From Mucilaginibacter sp. (lineage in GTDB: Bacteria; Bacteroidota; Bacteroidia; Sphingobacteriales; Sphingobacteriaceae): 64,000 bases of DNA. Numbering within the stretch: the first letter of the stretch is position 1; every line of letters starts with the position of its first letter. Shown in pieces: positions 25,020 to 33,936 of this stretch. A model generated the notes under the pieces. The model saw only the letters and a list, made by a program, of their open reading frames with translations. It did no database searches and was not told the origin of the DNA. Position numbers and translations under genes: made by a program. The stretch is from the NCBI RefSeq assembly GCF_028288205.1, contig NZ_JAQBOD010000057.1:50700-114699 (forward strand), given 5' to 3'.

Positions 25020-25044
25020 GGTGTGTATGTGTTAATTTGATAGG

Positions 25045-25266
25045 TTATAATAAATGGCAGCAATCATAGCCCTGCTTTATAAGTATTTGTTCTATTTCTT
25101 TTTCATTAATAGCACTTTGTGAGGCTTCTATACGCAACACACGGTCACAGTCTTCCAGGTCGAAATTTATTTTATAATGCGGATAATGATCCAGAAGGCA
25201 TTTTATAATTACCTCCGCCTCAACTGTATCACCAACATTGGTTTTAAATATTTCTATTTGCTTCAT
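25045..25266 (-). CDS. Small HMA-like protein of unknown function
   Basis: A 73-residue protein with a beta-alpha-beta pattern (IEIFKTNVGDTVEAEVIIKCLLDHYP, then CDRVLRIEA, then EKEIEQILIKQGYDCCHLL), the shape of heavy-metal-associated domains but without their CxxC. Similar short proteins are frequent beside oxidoreductases in Bacteroidota. Its ATG shares one base with the stop of the preceding NAD(P)-binding gene, so they are translated together. Function unknown. Confidence 0.7.
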   Translation of the reverse strand: MKQIEIFKTNVGDTVEAEVIIKCLLDHYPHYKINFDLEDCDRVLRIEASQSAINEKEIEQILIKQGYDCCHLL

Positions 25267-25937
25267 TAATATGCAATCTCTACGGTTGTTTTATATATTG
25301 ATTCATTAGCTATGTTGTTGATCATAAAATGCGCTACATCTGCCCGCGAAATTTTTAGGCAATTCTTTAAAAAATGATTAATAGCTATACGATAGTTTCC
25401 CGTTACCGGCTTATCAATTAATTGCGGCGGGCGCATAATGGTCCAATTTATATCACTTGCTTTTACTATGCTCTCCATAGTTCTCAGATCATCATACATG
25501 TGCCGTAATAATTTCTGAATAACGTATTTGGCAACCAACTTTATAAAAAACGGAATTACAGGGCTTACGTCAAGCGCAGACGCCGAAATAAAGAAGGCCC
25601 TGTTTATGCCTTGTTGCTGCATGGCCCGTAAAAGATTGGCATTACCCTGCGAGTATAGCGTAGTAGGCCTATCACTAAACAAACCTCCCCGCACGCCAAT
25701 GGCTGATATCACCGCATCTTTATTTACCAGATATTTTTCAAAAGTGGCCGGTTGCATAATGTCGCCCTTTACTACCTCCAGGTTGGGGTGGATAAGTGGT
25801 AAATTGGCAGGATTGCGCACTAAGGCAGTTACCCTGTGCCCGGCCTGTAGGGCCAGTTCTACGGCTTGCCGACCTGTGCCGCCGGTTGCGCCTGCAATCA
25901 GCAGGTTATAAACGGTAGGTGAATGTTCTATTTTCAT
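25266..25937 (-). CDS. NAD(P)H-binding atypical SDR (NmrA/YwnB-like)
   Basis: A 223-residue Rossmann protein. The cofactor loop is IAGATGGTGRQAVELAL near residue 13; then VTALVRNPANL, VVKGDIM, VISAIGVRG and a late WTIMRPPQLID segment. It lacks the YxxxK catalytic pair of classical SDRs, as usual for the NAD(P)-binding group resembling YwnB or flavin reductases. It overlaps the downstream HMA-like gene by one base and follows the membrane-protein gene by 11 bases; the cluster is probably one transcript under MarR control. Confidence 0.88.
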   Translation of the reverse strand: MKIEHSPTVYNLLIAGATGGTGRQAVELALQAGHRVTALVRNPANLPLIHPNLEVVKGDIMQPATFEKYLVNKDAVISAIGVRGGLFSDRPTTLYSQGNANLLRAMQQQGINRAFFISASALDVSPVIPFFIKLVAKYVIQKLLRHMYDDLRTMESIVKASDINWTIMRPPQLIDKPVTGNYRIAINHFLKNCLKISRADVAHFMINNIANESIYKTTVEIAY

Positions 25938-25948
25938 GGTAGATAAGT

Positions 25949-26422
25949 TTAATTGAATTTAAAAGCACTCAATAAAATAATAATGAAAAAGATGCTTAAC
26001 TGAATAAGGTAAAATTTGTTAAGATTGGCCCTTATTGCATTAACCTGATCCGGGCTACCCGGTTCTGAATTGATCAATTTCCGCAATTTTACGCCTTGCC
26101 GCCTCCCCACAAATGCACCGTTCAGGATAAGGATAATTACCAGGCCAAATTTTATCCTGAACCATAGCTGCTCGCCAAACACGCCATTTGTTAAAGCCAT
26201 CATGCCTATGCCGGTTAAAATTAATACTGCCGCGCCAATGCCAATAAGCCTTGAAAAGGTTGCCATCACCTGCATTACACCTATGGCTTTTTCTTTTTCC
26301 TTGTAAAAAAGCTTCCAAAAGGATTTAAAAGTTATATAGTCTACTACGGTAGTGCCAGCCATTAAGGTTAAGGCGGTTAAATGCAGGGTTAAGCAAGCGG
26401 GAAGGAGCATTTGAGTATTCAT
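25949..26422 (-). CDS. Four-helix integral membrane protein
   Basis: A 157-residue inner-membrane protein from ATG 26422 (MNTQMLLPACLTLH); a longer frame reaching 26551 would run through the operator region and is rejected. Membrane helices are LTLHLTALTLMAGTTVVDYI, LIGIGAAVLILTGIGMMAL, FGLVIILILNGAFVG and FYLIQLSIFFIIILLSAF. The LH and histidine placement is reminiscent of CopD/DUF2214-like heme-type membrane proteins, but I make no firm call. It heads the operon divergent from the MarR gene. Confidence 0.7.
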   Translation of the reverse strand: MNTQMLLPACLTLHLTALTLMAGTTVVDYITFKSFWKLFYKEKEKAIGVMQVMATFSRLIGIGAAVLILTGIGMMALTNGVFGEQLWFRIKFGLVIILILNGAFVGRRQGVKLRKLINSEPGSPDQVNAIRANLNKFYLIQLSIFFIIILLSAFKFN

Positions 26423-26463
26423 TTTTTTATTGTTTTTTATGGTGATAAAATCTGTTATATTAA

Positions 26464-26558
26464 ACCATTTGGTGGTAATTAAAAACAATATTATACCATT
26501 TGGATGTAAATAGCAAATATTTTGTATATATTTTTTTAAATTTGCTTCCAAATGGAAG
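26464..26558. promoter_or_regulatory. Three CCA-WW-TGG boxes between divergent genes
   Basis: ACCATTTGGT (26465-26474), ACCATTTGGA (26495-26504) and CTTCCAAATGGAAG (26545-26558) share the symmetric core CCAnnTGG. GGA[T/A]GTAAATAGCA also follows the second and third boxes as a direct repeat. The boxes cover the interval between the membrane-protein operon and the MarR gene and are good candidates for MarR binding sites. Confidence 0.55.
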
Positions 26559-26566
26559 TAAATAGC

Positions 26567-27193
26567 ATGAATAAAACCGTTGAATTAGTTAAACTATGGG
26601 GTGCATATGAAGAAAAATATCCCAATGCTACTATTGAAGATTTTTGCCGGCATCAGTTAGCCGCGGGTGTTAAAGCAGAAAAGTATAATGCCCCCAAAGG
26701 CGAATTGCGGCCGGATATTAACGGGCGCCTGATTATACTGCTAAGGAGGATAGGAAAGTTTCATATGGTTTACTCCAATAAAGCGCTGGAGGGTACAGGG
26801 TTAGATCAGATTGAAGAATTTGGTATATTGGTTACTATTTTTAACCAAAAGAACCCCATAAAGTCAGAAGCTATTTTTAATAATATTATGGAACTATCCA
26901 GCGGTACCAACATGCTTATCAGGATGAAAAAGAGAGGATTGGTAAGCGAATATGCCGACCAGGAAGATAAACGTGTAAAACGGCTTAAGCTTACTGCAAA
27001 GGGAGAGGAAACATTGGCAAAAGCAAAAGAACTGGTGCTTAAAGTTGCCCATATGATGGTTCATGATTTGACAGACGAGGATAAACAATTATGCTTACAG
27101 TTGCTTACCCCCGTTAATGAGCGGTTTTCAAACATGTTCCAAAAACAAAAGAATAAACCTTTCGAGGAAATTTACCGGGAAAATATGGTGTAA
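26567..27193 (+). CDS. MarR family transcriptional regulator
   Basis: A winged-helix regulator of about 208 residues from ATG 26567 (MNKTVELVKLW); ATG 26552 is also in frame but lies inside the third palindromic box. The DNA-binding part is visible as IEEFGILVTIFNQKNPIKSEAIF, MELSSGTNMLIRMKKRGLVSEYADQEDKRVKRLKLTAKGEETL, the usual helix-turn-helix and wing with DxRxxxLxLT form. An unusually long N-terminal extension (about 60 residues) precedes it. It is divergent from the ABM/SDR operon and probably represses it and itself. Confidence 0.9.
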   Translation: MNKTVELVKLWGAYEEKYPNATIEDFCRHQLAAGVKAEKYNAPKGELRPDINGRLIILLRRIGKFHMVYSNKALEGTGLDQIEEFGILVTIFNQKNPIKSEAIFNNIMELSSGTNMLIRMKKRGLVSEYADQEDKRVKRLKLTAKGEETLAKAKELVLKVAHMMVHDLTDEDKQLCLQLLTPVNERFSNMFQKQKNKPFEEIYRENMV

Positions 27194-27275
27194 TAGAAGA
27201 AGCTTATTTAAAACAAAATAGCGCGTGTATAGATCTCTCACTATGTTTGATGATAAATGCTGTTTGCTGAGTTAA

Positions 27276-29492
27276 TTAAACTACCAATTCCATACCAACC
27301 GGCAAACTAAAGCACAGCTCTGTACCAAGCCCTAAATTGCTTTTTGCCCAAATTTTACCATTATGTTTCTCAATAAGGTCCTTGCAAAACAGAAGGCCCA
27401 TACCGGTACCGCTCTCGTTTTCTGTGCCTTTAGAACTGCTAACCTGGCTTTTAAACAATGTATTTAAAAACTCGTCACTCATTCCAACCCCGTTGTCTTT
27501 TAAGCAGAACATAACTTCTGCATCCTGTACGTATGATGTTATTTCAATAATACCATTACGGTTTGAAAACTTAATGGCATTTGTTAAAAAATTATGAATT
27601 ACTATCCTTACGGCATTTGGATCAGCTAATGCAATAGCGTCAGTTGCCATTTTAACGTGTATGCTAATATTTTTCTGCTTTAGCTTATCCTCCAGGTGTA
27701 CAAGTTCACGGGTAATCAAATCATCAATATAAAAACTTTTAATAGTGTTTTCTGTACGGTCCACCTGGCTGTTTATCCAAAATAATAAGGTATCTAAAAA
27801 GTCAGAAGTATGCTCAAGTGTATTAAATACCCTTGGGGTCATTTCAATAAATTCCTCGGGGGTAATAGCATCGTCGGTCATTAAATTAAATAATCCTCTT
27901 AGGGTACTGATAGGTGCCCTTAAATCATGGGCCAGTACACCAATTAGCCTGTCTTTTAATAAATTAAGTTCATTTAGTTTGGCTGTCTGTATATTCAGGC
28001 TTTCCTGGTGCAATGTTGTTTCTCTATTCTTATCTGCTAAAAGGCTGTTAATTTTTTGTTGTTTACGCTTTGCATTATAGTATACTACCACCAGTGTAGC
28101 CATAACAACAATAATAATAGCATATACCATGTTCTCATTTTTTTGGCGGGCTATTTTTTGCGTGTAAATACTTTCTGTTTGATGGTGTTTATTAATGATG
28201 TCTTTTTGCTTTTTTGCAAAATCTATCTCCAAACTGTATAGCATTACTTTATGAATACTTTCATTGTGTTTCAAATCGCTTTTTAATGCAGCATACAATT
28301 GATGCTGATGATAAGCTTGTTTAAAATGTTTTAACCCCGCCAATGCTTCACTAACCTGCAAAGCAGCATCGGTCATAATGCTTAAACTTTTTAACCTGGT
28401 GGCTATAATTTGCCCCTTAACTGCATAGTTATAGGCGCGCTTATAATTTTTTTCTGCATTATACACCTGGGCCAATCCTACATAGGTATTGGCCTTGTTA
28501 TACTTAATTTTGTTTTGTTGAGAGGTTTTTAAGGAAAGCTTTAAATAATGAATAGCAGAATTGGTATGGTGGGTGTAATAATTGTATAAGCCCAGGTCAT
28601 AATAAACCAGGCTTATACCTTCACAGTCATTCAGTTTATGAAAAATTTTCGATGCCCTGTTAAGATAACCAATAGCAGATTTATAATCTTTTTGGGCAAT
28701 TAATGTTTCGCCAATATTTTGGCAGGCAGCACTAATTCCTTGCTGGTCGTCTAACTGTTCCCAAAGGCGAATCGCGTGATTATAATAACTTAAAGCTTTT
28801 GGATAAAGCTCTAATTGTTGCATAATAATGCCGATATTGCTGTACTTGTCTGCAGCCGAAAGATTATCTTTAAGCTTGATATCAATAGTAAGTGATTTGA
28901 AATAATAATCCAACGCTTTAGAAAAATCTCCTTTATTATCATAAGTAATACCAAGTATATTGTAGCATTTAGACAGCCCGGCTGCGTTACCTGTTTTTTT
29001 ACTTAAAACTAATGCTTTGTTATACAGGTTAATTGCATTATCATAGTTTCCTAAATAATTCTGTATTCTGCCCAAACCAATATAACACTTACTTATGCCG
29101 CGTATATTATTTATTTTTTGATATATGTTTAAGGCAAGGTTATAATTTTTAGCAGCTATTGCATAATTGCCATGGAAAGTATTAACTGCAGCTAATTGAT
29201 TGGTTCCATCAGCAATACCCCTTAGGTAATTGATCTTTTTTGATAGTTTAATTTCCAGGCTACCATAATAATAAGTACTATCAGGGTAAGATTCAAAAAA
29301 CTCATCGGCAAGTTTGTTTATACGGCTTATGCTAAGTGTATCGGGTACTTTTGAAGTATTTTTTAAAACAGGAAAGATCAATTTTTTCAAACTATCAGTT
29401 GCAGCGCTTTGCTGTCCGGCAAATAGCGGGATACTGATCAGATTGAAAAAAAATAATAAAGCGCAAAAAGGGTTTAATCTCGTACCAATCAA
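27276..29492 (-). CDS. TPR-containing sensor histidine kinase
   Basis: A 738-residue kinase. Residues 1-25 form a signal peptide (LFFFNLISIPLFAG). Six or more TPR units fill about 95-400 (patterns such as YDNAINLYNKALVLSKKTGN, FSKALDYYFKSLTIDIK). One membrane helix near 450-468 (MVYAIIIVVMATLVVVYYN) leads to a coiled coil and the kinase core: H522 in AHDLRAPIST, N-box HNFLTNAIKFSN, DNGVG at 666-670 and GTGMGL. The periplasmic TPR sensor/kinase plan is common in Bacteroidota. No response regulator is adjacent, so it is an orphan; the signal is unknown. Confidence 0.93.
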   Translation of the reverse strand: MIGTRLNPFCALLFFFNLISIPLFAGQQSAATDSLKKLIFPVLKNTSKVPDTLSISRINKLADEFFESYPDSTYYYGSLEIKLSKKINYLRGIADGTNQLAAVNTFHGNYAIAAKNYNLALNIYQKINNIRGISKCYIGLGRIQNYLGNYDNAINLYNKALVLSKKTGNAAGLSKCYNILGITYDNKGDFSKALDYYFKSLTIDIKLKDNLSAADKYSNIGIIMQQLELYPKALSYYNHAIRLWEQLDDQQGISAACQNIGETLIAQKDYKSAIGYLNRASKIFHKLNDCEGISLVYYDLGLYNYYTHHTNSAIHYLKLSLKTSQQNKIKYNKANTYVGLAQVYNAEKNYKRAYNYAVKGQIIATRLKSLSIMTDAALQVSEALAGLKHFKQAYHQHQLYAALKSDLKHNESIHKVMLYSLEIDFAKKQKDIINKHHQTESIYTQKIARQKNENMVYAIIIVVMATLVVVYYNAKRKQQKINSLLADKNRETTLHQESLNIQTAKLNELNLLKDRLIGVLAHDLRAPISTLRGLFNLMTDDAITPEEFIEMTPRVFNTLEHTSDFLDTLLFWINSQVDRTENTIKSFYIDDLITRELVHLEDKLKQKNISIHVKMATDAIALADPNAVRIVIHNFLTNAIKFSNRNGIIEITSYVQDAEVMFCLKDNGVGMSDEFLNTLFKSQVSSSKGTENESGTGMGLLFCKDLIEKHNGKIWAKSNLGLGTELCFSLPVGMELVV

Positions 29493-29548
29493 TAGTTAAT
29501 TATTAAAAATATAATTTATTAATTTAAAAAGATTGCATGTTACATGCA

Positions 29549-29579
29549 AAGCCCGCTTAAAGGTTGTTTAAACGGGCTT
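29549..29579 (-). terminator. Terminator after glyS
   Basis: AAGCCCG-C-TTAAA and TTTAA-A-CGGGCTT form a stem with one mismatch around GGTTG, 135 bases downstream of the glyS stop on the minus strand. The T content behind it is modest, so strength is uncertain. A small GCATGT/ACATGC stem lies beside it. Confidence 0.55.
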
Positions 29580-29713
29580 ATTAAGTATTTTGTTTAGTAA
29601 GAGAAAGTTAAACGTGTTCTAACTCGCGGGCTATACTTAAATTATAAGTGTTTGTGAATTTATTTAATGCGATTTACAACGTTTTAAAACTTCGATAATT
29701 CTTATAGTTGTTT

Positions 29714-31195
29714 CTACCTTAACAAATTCTTCCAGCTCACCAAAGCGCCAATTATCTTATCCAGATCATCAGCAGCTACGCGTTCCTGCTGCATGCTATC
29801 GCGGTGGCGTATGGTTACAGTGTTGTCTTCTAATGTTTGATGGTCAACCGTTATACAAAAAGGTGTACCAATGGCATCCTGTCTGCGGTAGCGTTTGCCT
29901 ATGGCATCTTTCTCTTCATATTGCAGGTTAAAGTCGAGCTTTAATTTATCCATTATCGCGCGCGCTTTCTCGGGTAGTCCGTCTTTTTTAATTAATGGGA
30001 ATATAGCTGCTTTAACAGGGGCAAGGCATGGATGCAGGCGTAATACGGTACGGCTATCCTGCTTTTCATCGGTGCTCAGGTCTTCTTCTTCATAAGCGTT
30101 CATCATGGTTAGCAGGAACATCCTGTCTAAGCCTATAGAAGTTTCAATTACGTAAGGAATGTAGTTGCCATAAGGTTTATCGGTAGCCGGGTCTATCTCC
30201 GGGTCAAAATACTGCATTTTTTTGCCCGAGAATTGCTGGTGCTGGCTCAGATCAAAGTCGGTACGGCTATGTATACCTTCCACCTCTTTAAAGCCGAAAG
30301 GGAAATCAAACTCAATATCAACCGCGGCATTGGCATAATGTGCCAGCTTTACATGGTCATGATAGCGATATTTGGCAGCATCAGTACCCAAAGCCAGGTG
30401 CCATTGCAGGCGGGTTTCTTTCCATTTTTTGTACCACTCCATTTCGGTGCCGGGGCGTACAAAAAACTGCATCTCCATTTGTTCAAACTCGCGCATGCGG
30501 ATGATGAACTGACGGGCAATAACCTCATTACGGAAAGCCTTGCCAATTTGCGCAATGCCAAACGGAATTTTCATCCTGCCAGATTTTTGCACGTTTAAAT
30601 AGTTTACAAATATACCCTGCGCGGTTTCGGGGCGCAGGTAAACTACATCGGCATCATCGGCTACAGCGCCCATTTGGGTGCTAAACATCAGGTTAAACTG
30701 GCGCACATCTGTCCAGTTGCGGGTGCCGCTAACCGGGCAGGCTATTTCATGCTCAATTATTAATTCTTTAAGGCGGGGAAGGTCCTCATTTTTCAAAGCT
30801 TCGTCCATTGCAGTTTGCAATGCTTCGGCTTTATCTGTTTTGCCGTCTTTATCGTAACGGGCTATTTTATCTTCCAGTAACTGATCTGCACGGTAACGTT
30901 TTTTCGAATCCTTGTTATCAATCATCGGGTCGCTGAAGCCATCCACATGACCGCTTGCTTTCCAAATTTTAGGGTGCATAAATATGGCCGAATCAATACC
31001 AACAATATTTTCATTCATTTGCACCATGGCTTTCCACCAGTAAGTTTTAAGGTTGTTTTTTAGCTCGGCACCGTACTGGCCGTAATCATAAACGGCGCTT
31101 AAACCATCATAAATTTCGCTGCTGGGGAAAACAAAGCCATACTCTTTGGCGTGGGCTATAACATTTTTAAAAAGTTCGTCGGTATTCTTGCTCAT
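29714..31195 (-). CDS. glyS: Glycine--tRNA ligase (alpha2 type)
   Basis: Charges tRNA-Gly with glycine. The 493-residue product is the single-chain dimeric class II enzyme used by Bacteroidota, eukaryotes and archaea, not the alpha2-beta2 type. Motif 2 is FRNEVIARQFIIRMREFEQME; motif 3 lies in SIGLDRMFLLTMM; the N terminus FVFPSSEIYDGLSAVYDYG and the anticodon-binding tail (RYRRQDAIGTPFCITVDHQTL) are typical. A TATCTTTG -7-like box is at 31203-31210, only seven bases upstream of ATG, so the mRNA may have almost no leader. Confidence 0.96.
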   Translation of the reverse strand: MSKNTDELFKNVIAHAKEYGFVFPSSEIYDGLSAVYDYGQYGAELKNNLKTYWWKAMVQMNENIVGIDSAIFMHPKIWKASGHVDGFSDPMIDNKDSKKRYRADQLLEDKIARYDKDGKTDKAEALQTAMDEALKNEDLPRLKELIIEHEIACPVSGTRNWTDVRQFNLMFSTQMGAVADDADVVYLRPETAQGIFVNYLNVQKSGRMKIPFGIAQIGKAFRNEVIARQFIIRMREFEQMEMQFFVRPGTEMEWYKKWKETRLQWHLALGTDAAKYRYHDHVKLAHYANAAVDIEFDFPFGFKEVEGIHSRTDFDLSQHQQFSGKKMQYFDPEIDPATDKPYGNYIPYVIETSIGLDRMFLLTMMNAYEEEDLSTDEKQDSRTVLRLHPCLAPVKAAIFPLIKKDGLPEKARAIMDKLKLDFNLQYEEKDAIGKRYRRQDAIGTPFCITVDHQTLEDNTVTIRHRDSMQQERVAADDLDKIIGALVSWKNLLR

Positions 31196-31527
31196 AATAG
31201 CGCAAAGATATATTTTTTTGCATTAGCCCCTCTAAATCTCCTCAGGGAGGGCAGACTTTTTTATAAGCAATTTTAAAAATCCCTTAGTGTTTCACAAAAT
31301 AATGAAACAGCTGAAACACTCTTTTAGGTTAACTTATTGATATATAATGATTTGAAAAAATGAGTGAAACACTTTGAAACACTACAAAAGCTTTAAGTAA
31401 AATGGTATAAATACCTTATAATTAGTATTTTATGCTGTTTTCCGGATTTTTGCAAATTCGGGGTGAAACACCTGATGTGAAACACTTTTTTTTAGCCCCC
31501 AAACTGTATGCGAGCGTTTGGTTGGGC
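31196..31527. repeat. Gene-free region with CCCTCTAAATC repeat and seven GAAACA motifs
   Basis: No gene is seen in this 332-base stretch. At 31225-31264 it holds a CCCCTCTAAATCTCC...AGACTTTTTT repeat copy also found in ilvN. From 31288 to 31486 the octamer TGAAACAC or its complement occurs seven times at irregular spacing (31288, 31303, 31312, 31365, 31375, 31463, 31478), with two copies extended to GTGAAACAC. Possible clustered protein-binding sites; purpose unknown. Confidence 0.6.
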
Positions 31528-33015
31528 CTATACCAATCTAATTGTGAATTTGGTGCCTATATTAACCGCACTGTCAATTTTTATGGAGCCGCCCAATGAT
31601 TCTACCTGGTTACGGGTAATAAAAAGGCCAATGCCTTTGGCATCATTGTTTTCGTGAAAGGTTTTATACATGCCAAAAATACTATCGCCATGGCGTTGCA
31701 GGTCAATACCTAAACCGTTATCCTGGAAGGTTAAATAAACATGGTCACCATCTTTATAAGTACGGCAATTAATAACCGGTCGCTTTACAGGGTCGCGATA
31801 TTTTAAGGAGTTTGTTAATAAATTCTGGAAAATGCTTTCAAGGTATGCAGGTATGTAATCTATTATAGGGCATTCGCTAAAATCATATTCTATCTGTGCA
31901 TTACAAGAGTGAATATTAGTGTCTAATACTTCAACTATATTTTTAAATACCGGTTCCAGTTCTACGGTCTTTTTTTCTTTAATTGTTTCTACCTGTATTT
32001 TAACTATCTCATCCAAATGCTCAACTGTTTCGCTTAAGCTTTCGCTTATTGCGCGGATATGAGAAAAAATTTCTGCCTGCTCACTTTCTTTAACTTCGCC
32101 ATGCAGGTTCACCATAGATTTTAAATTGCCCGAATAGGATCGTAAGTTATGTGATACGATATAAGCGAAATTTTGCAGCCGTTTATTTTGATCTTCTAAT
32201 AGTCTTAACGAATTTCTTAATACAATTTCCTGCTTTTTATGGCCGATAATTTTTTGAAATATACCTCGTATTTCGGTGCATTCGCCATGGGTATTTATTA
32301 TAGGTATGCCTTTGCATCTTAACCAGCCTGCATTATTTTTAGCTGATCTGAATAGCAGCTCCATATCAAATGACCGGCAATAACGAATAGTATTATCAAT
32401 GGCTTCAACTAAGTTAGCGCGGTAAGAGGGTTCAAAAAAACTAATAAACTCATCAATGGTAAGTGGCGGTTTGTTATGCAACTCATAAATATCATAGGTT
32501 TCTTTTAGCAGGGTAGGGCTGCGGGTATAAGCATCGATCATCCAACCGCCAACTTTGGCTATTTTAGCTGTTTCGATAAAAAAAAGCTCGTTTTGCTGGG
32601 CTTTAATAGCCGCTATTTTATACTGATGTATATTAGTTATCAGGCCATAGCGTAAATATGCCGGCCCGTTATCATACTTTTTAATGTTGATATCAAACCA
32701 TTGGTAGCCTGCGTTTTTTGTTAATAGCCTGATATGTAATGGAGCAGTTTCTGGTTTTAACAAAACTTTCCTGTCGTCGTGATAAACTAAGTGTTCTAAA
32801 AAGAAATCGTATGAACATTCAATTTCGCCTGTTTCATAACCTAAAATAGTGTAAAATCCGGCAGACCATTTAACTTCTTTGGTAGTAACATTATATTCCC
32901 AAATACCGGTACTTATGTTATTTATAATTTGAGTAAAATGGTATATATTATCGTGTTGAATTTTGTTATTTTCAGAAATAGGGGTATCAATGCCAAATTC
33001 CATAATCGTTTTCAT
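31528..33015 (-). CDS. PAS-domain sensor histidine kinase
   Basis: A 495-residue cytoplasmic kinase without membrane helices. Two PAS/PAC units are visible: STGIWEYNVTTKEVKWSAGFYTILGYE (about 34-60) and a second around residues 148-255 ending in RCKGIPIINTHGECTEIRGIFQKI. The dimerisation helix has H289 in YIVSHNLRSYSGNLK, and the ATPase part shows LLTNSLKYRD, DNGLGID and KGIGLFITRNQVE. The start could also be ATG 33003 (MEFGIDTP). No partner regulator is next to it. It is divergent from the Spy/CpxP-like gene across an AT-rich hairpin region. Confidence 0.9.
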   Translation of the reverse strand: MKTIMEFGIDTPISENNKIQHDNIYHFTQIINNISTGIWEYNVTTKEVKWSAGFYTILGYETGEIECSYDFFLEHLVYHDDRKVLLKPETAPLHIRLLTKNAGYQWFDINIKKYDNGPAYLRYGLITNIHQYKIAAIKAQQNELFFIETAKIAKVGGWMIDAYTRSPTLLKETYDIYELHNKPPLTIDEFISFFEPSYRANLVEAIDNTIRYCRSFDMELLFRSAKNNAGWLRCKGIPIINTHGECTEIRGIFQKIIGHKKQEIVLRNSLRLLEDQNKRLQNFAYIVSHNLRSYSGNLKSMVNLHGEVKESEQAEIFSHIRAISESLSETVEHLDEIVKIQVETIKEKKTVELEPVFKNIVEVLDTNIHSCNAQIEYDFSECPIIDYIPAYLESIFQNLLTNSLKYRDPVKRPVINCRTYKDGDHVYLTFQDNGLGIDLQRHGDSIFGMYKTFHENNDAKGIGLFITRNQVESLGGSIKIDSAVNIGTKFTIRLV

Positions 33016-33381
33016 AATCTACCGGCATTAATAAAAAGAGCAATTACTTATTGCTTCAATTTATAATAATGCTTTACTAATTAATATCAGTTAATATTTT
33101 TTCGGGTCTCAAATATAATAATGATAAATTATAAATAGCTACTACACTGCTAATTATATTAAAAAAAATCTATTATATAATAATAGATAAATAAATTATA
33201 TAATAATTAACAATTCATAGTATAAACAATAGTTTATACTGCCAACTATTATTTTACTTTAATAAATAAAGCTATAGTTTATTTATTAAAGTAAAAATCG
33301 TTGTGAAAATAGCACTGATAAAATTTATTAAATTAAACGAACTTTGCCGTAATAATTGTGTTGTTTAATAAATTATATCCT
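33016..33381. repeat. AT-rich intergenic region with three perfect hairpins
   Basis: No gene is seen. Three adjacent perfect inverted repeats occur in 130 bases: TCTATTAT/ATAATAGA (33169-33187), AGTATAAAC/GTTTATACT (33219-33240), and ATTTTACTTTAATAAATAAA with its complement (33251-33298, about 19 bp, 7-base loop). The flanking genes are divergent, so these are not ordinary end-of-gene terminators. Confidence 0.7.
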
Positions 33382-33888
33382 ATGCAGAAAACTATATATT
33401 TTTTTACATTGATGCTATTATCCGGTATTATGGCTCGTGCACAGTCAGCAGCTGATAGTACTATTAAAAGCTCGCCGGCACGTACGTTAACTTACCAGCA
33501 TTATCAGGCTTATTTAAAAGGCGAAGCCGACGACGAAATGGCCCGCGTAGCCGAAATGAACCATTACCCTATGCCCGATAAGGTACTTAAATGGAAAAAA
33601 GAACTGGACCTTAGCCCTATACAAATACAAAAGATTACCGAAATTAAAAATTATATGCATCGACGCAGATTACAAACAGGCGGATCTATTATTGCTAATG
33701 AAAGGACGTTAGACAGCCTTTTCAGGCATAATAAAATTGATGATGGCACTGTGATATTTTATGGTAACCGGTCTGGCGCATATTTGGGCGAATTAAGGAA
33801 TGCCATGTTACTGGCTTGCTTATCAACCCAAAAACTATTATCGCCACAGCAAAATACCAGGTATGAAGCATTGCAAAAACCTAATTGA
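33382..33888 (+). CDS. Periplasmic Spy/CpxP-like (LTxxQ) protein
   Basis: A 168-residue exported protein; ATG 33382 gives a clean signal peptide (MQKTIYFFTLMLLSGIMARAQ). The mature part is helical and basic with LKWKKELDLSPIQIQKITEI, ERTLDSLFRHNKIDD and LSPQQNTRYEALQ, the paired LTxxQ-like motifs and spacing of Spy/CpxP chaperones and periplasmic metal sensors. Family identity is probable, not certain. It is a single gene 48 bases before accA; those two may be cotranscribed by chance of orientation. Confidence 0.7.
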   Translation: MQKTIYFFTLMLLSGIMARAQSAADSTIKSSPARTLTYQHYQAYLKGEADDEMARVAEMNHYPMPDKVLKWKKELDLSPIQIQKITEIKNYMHRRRLQTGGSIIANERTLDSLFRHNKIDDGTVIFYGNRSGAYLGELRNAMLLACLSTQKLLSPQQNTRYEALQKPN

Positions 33889-33936
33889 TAATATGCCGTT
33901 TGATTTATTTAATTTAGCGCCCTCATTATTCTGAAT

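Noticed and set aside
31288..31486. GAAACAC motif cluster as a CRISPR array
   Set aside because: Motifs are 8-9 bases, on both strands, with irregular spacing, and no cas genes are present.
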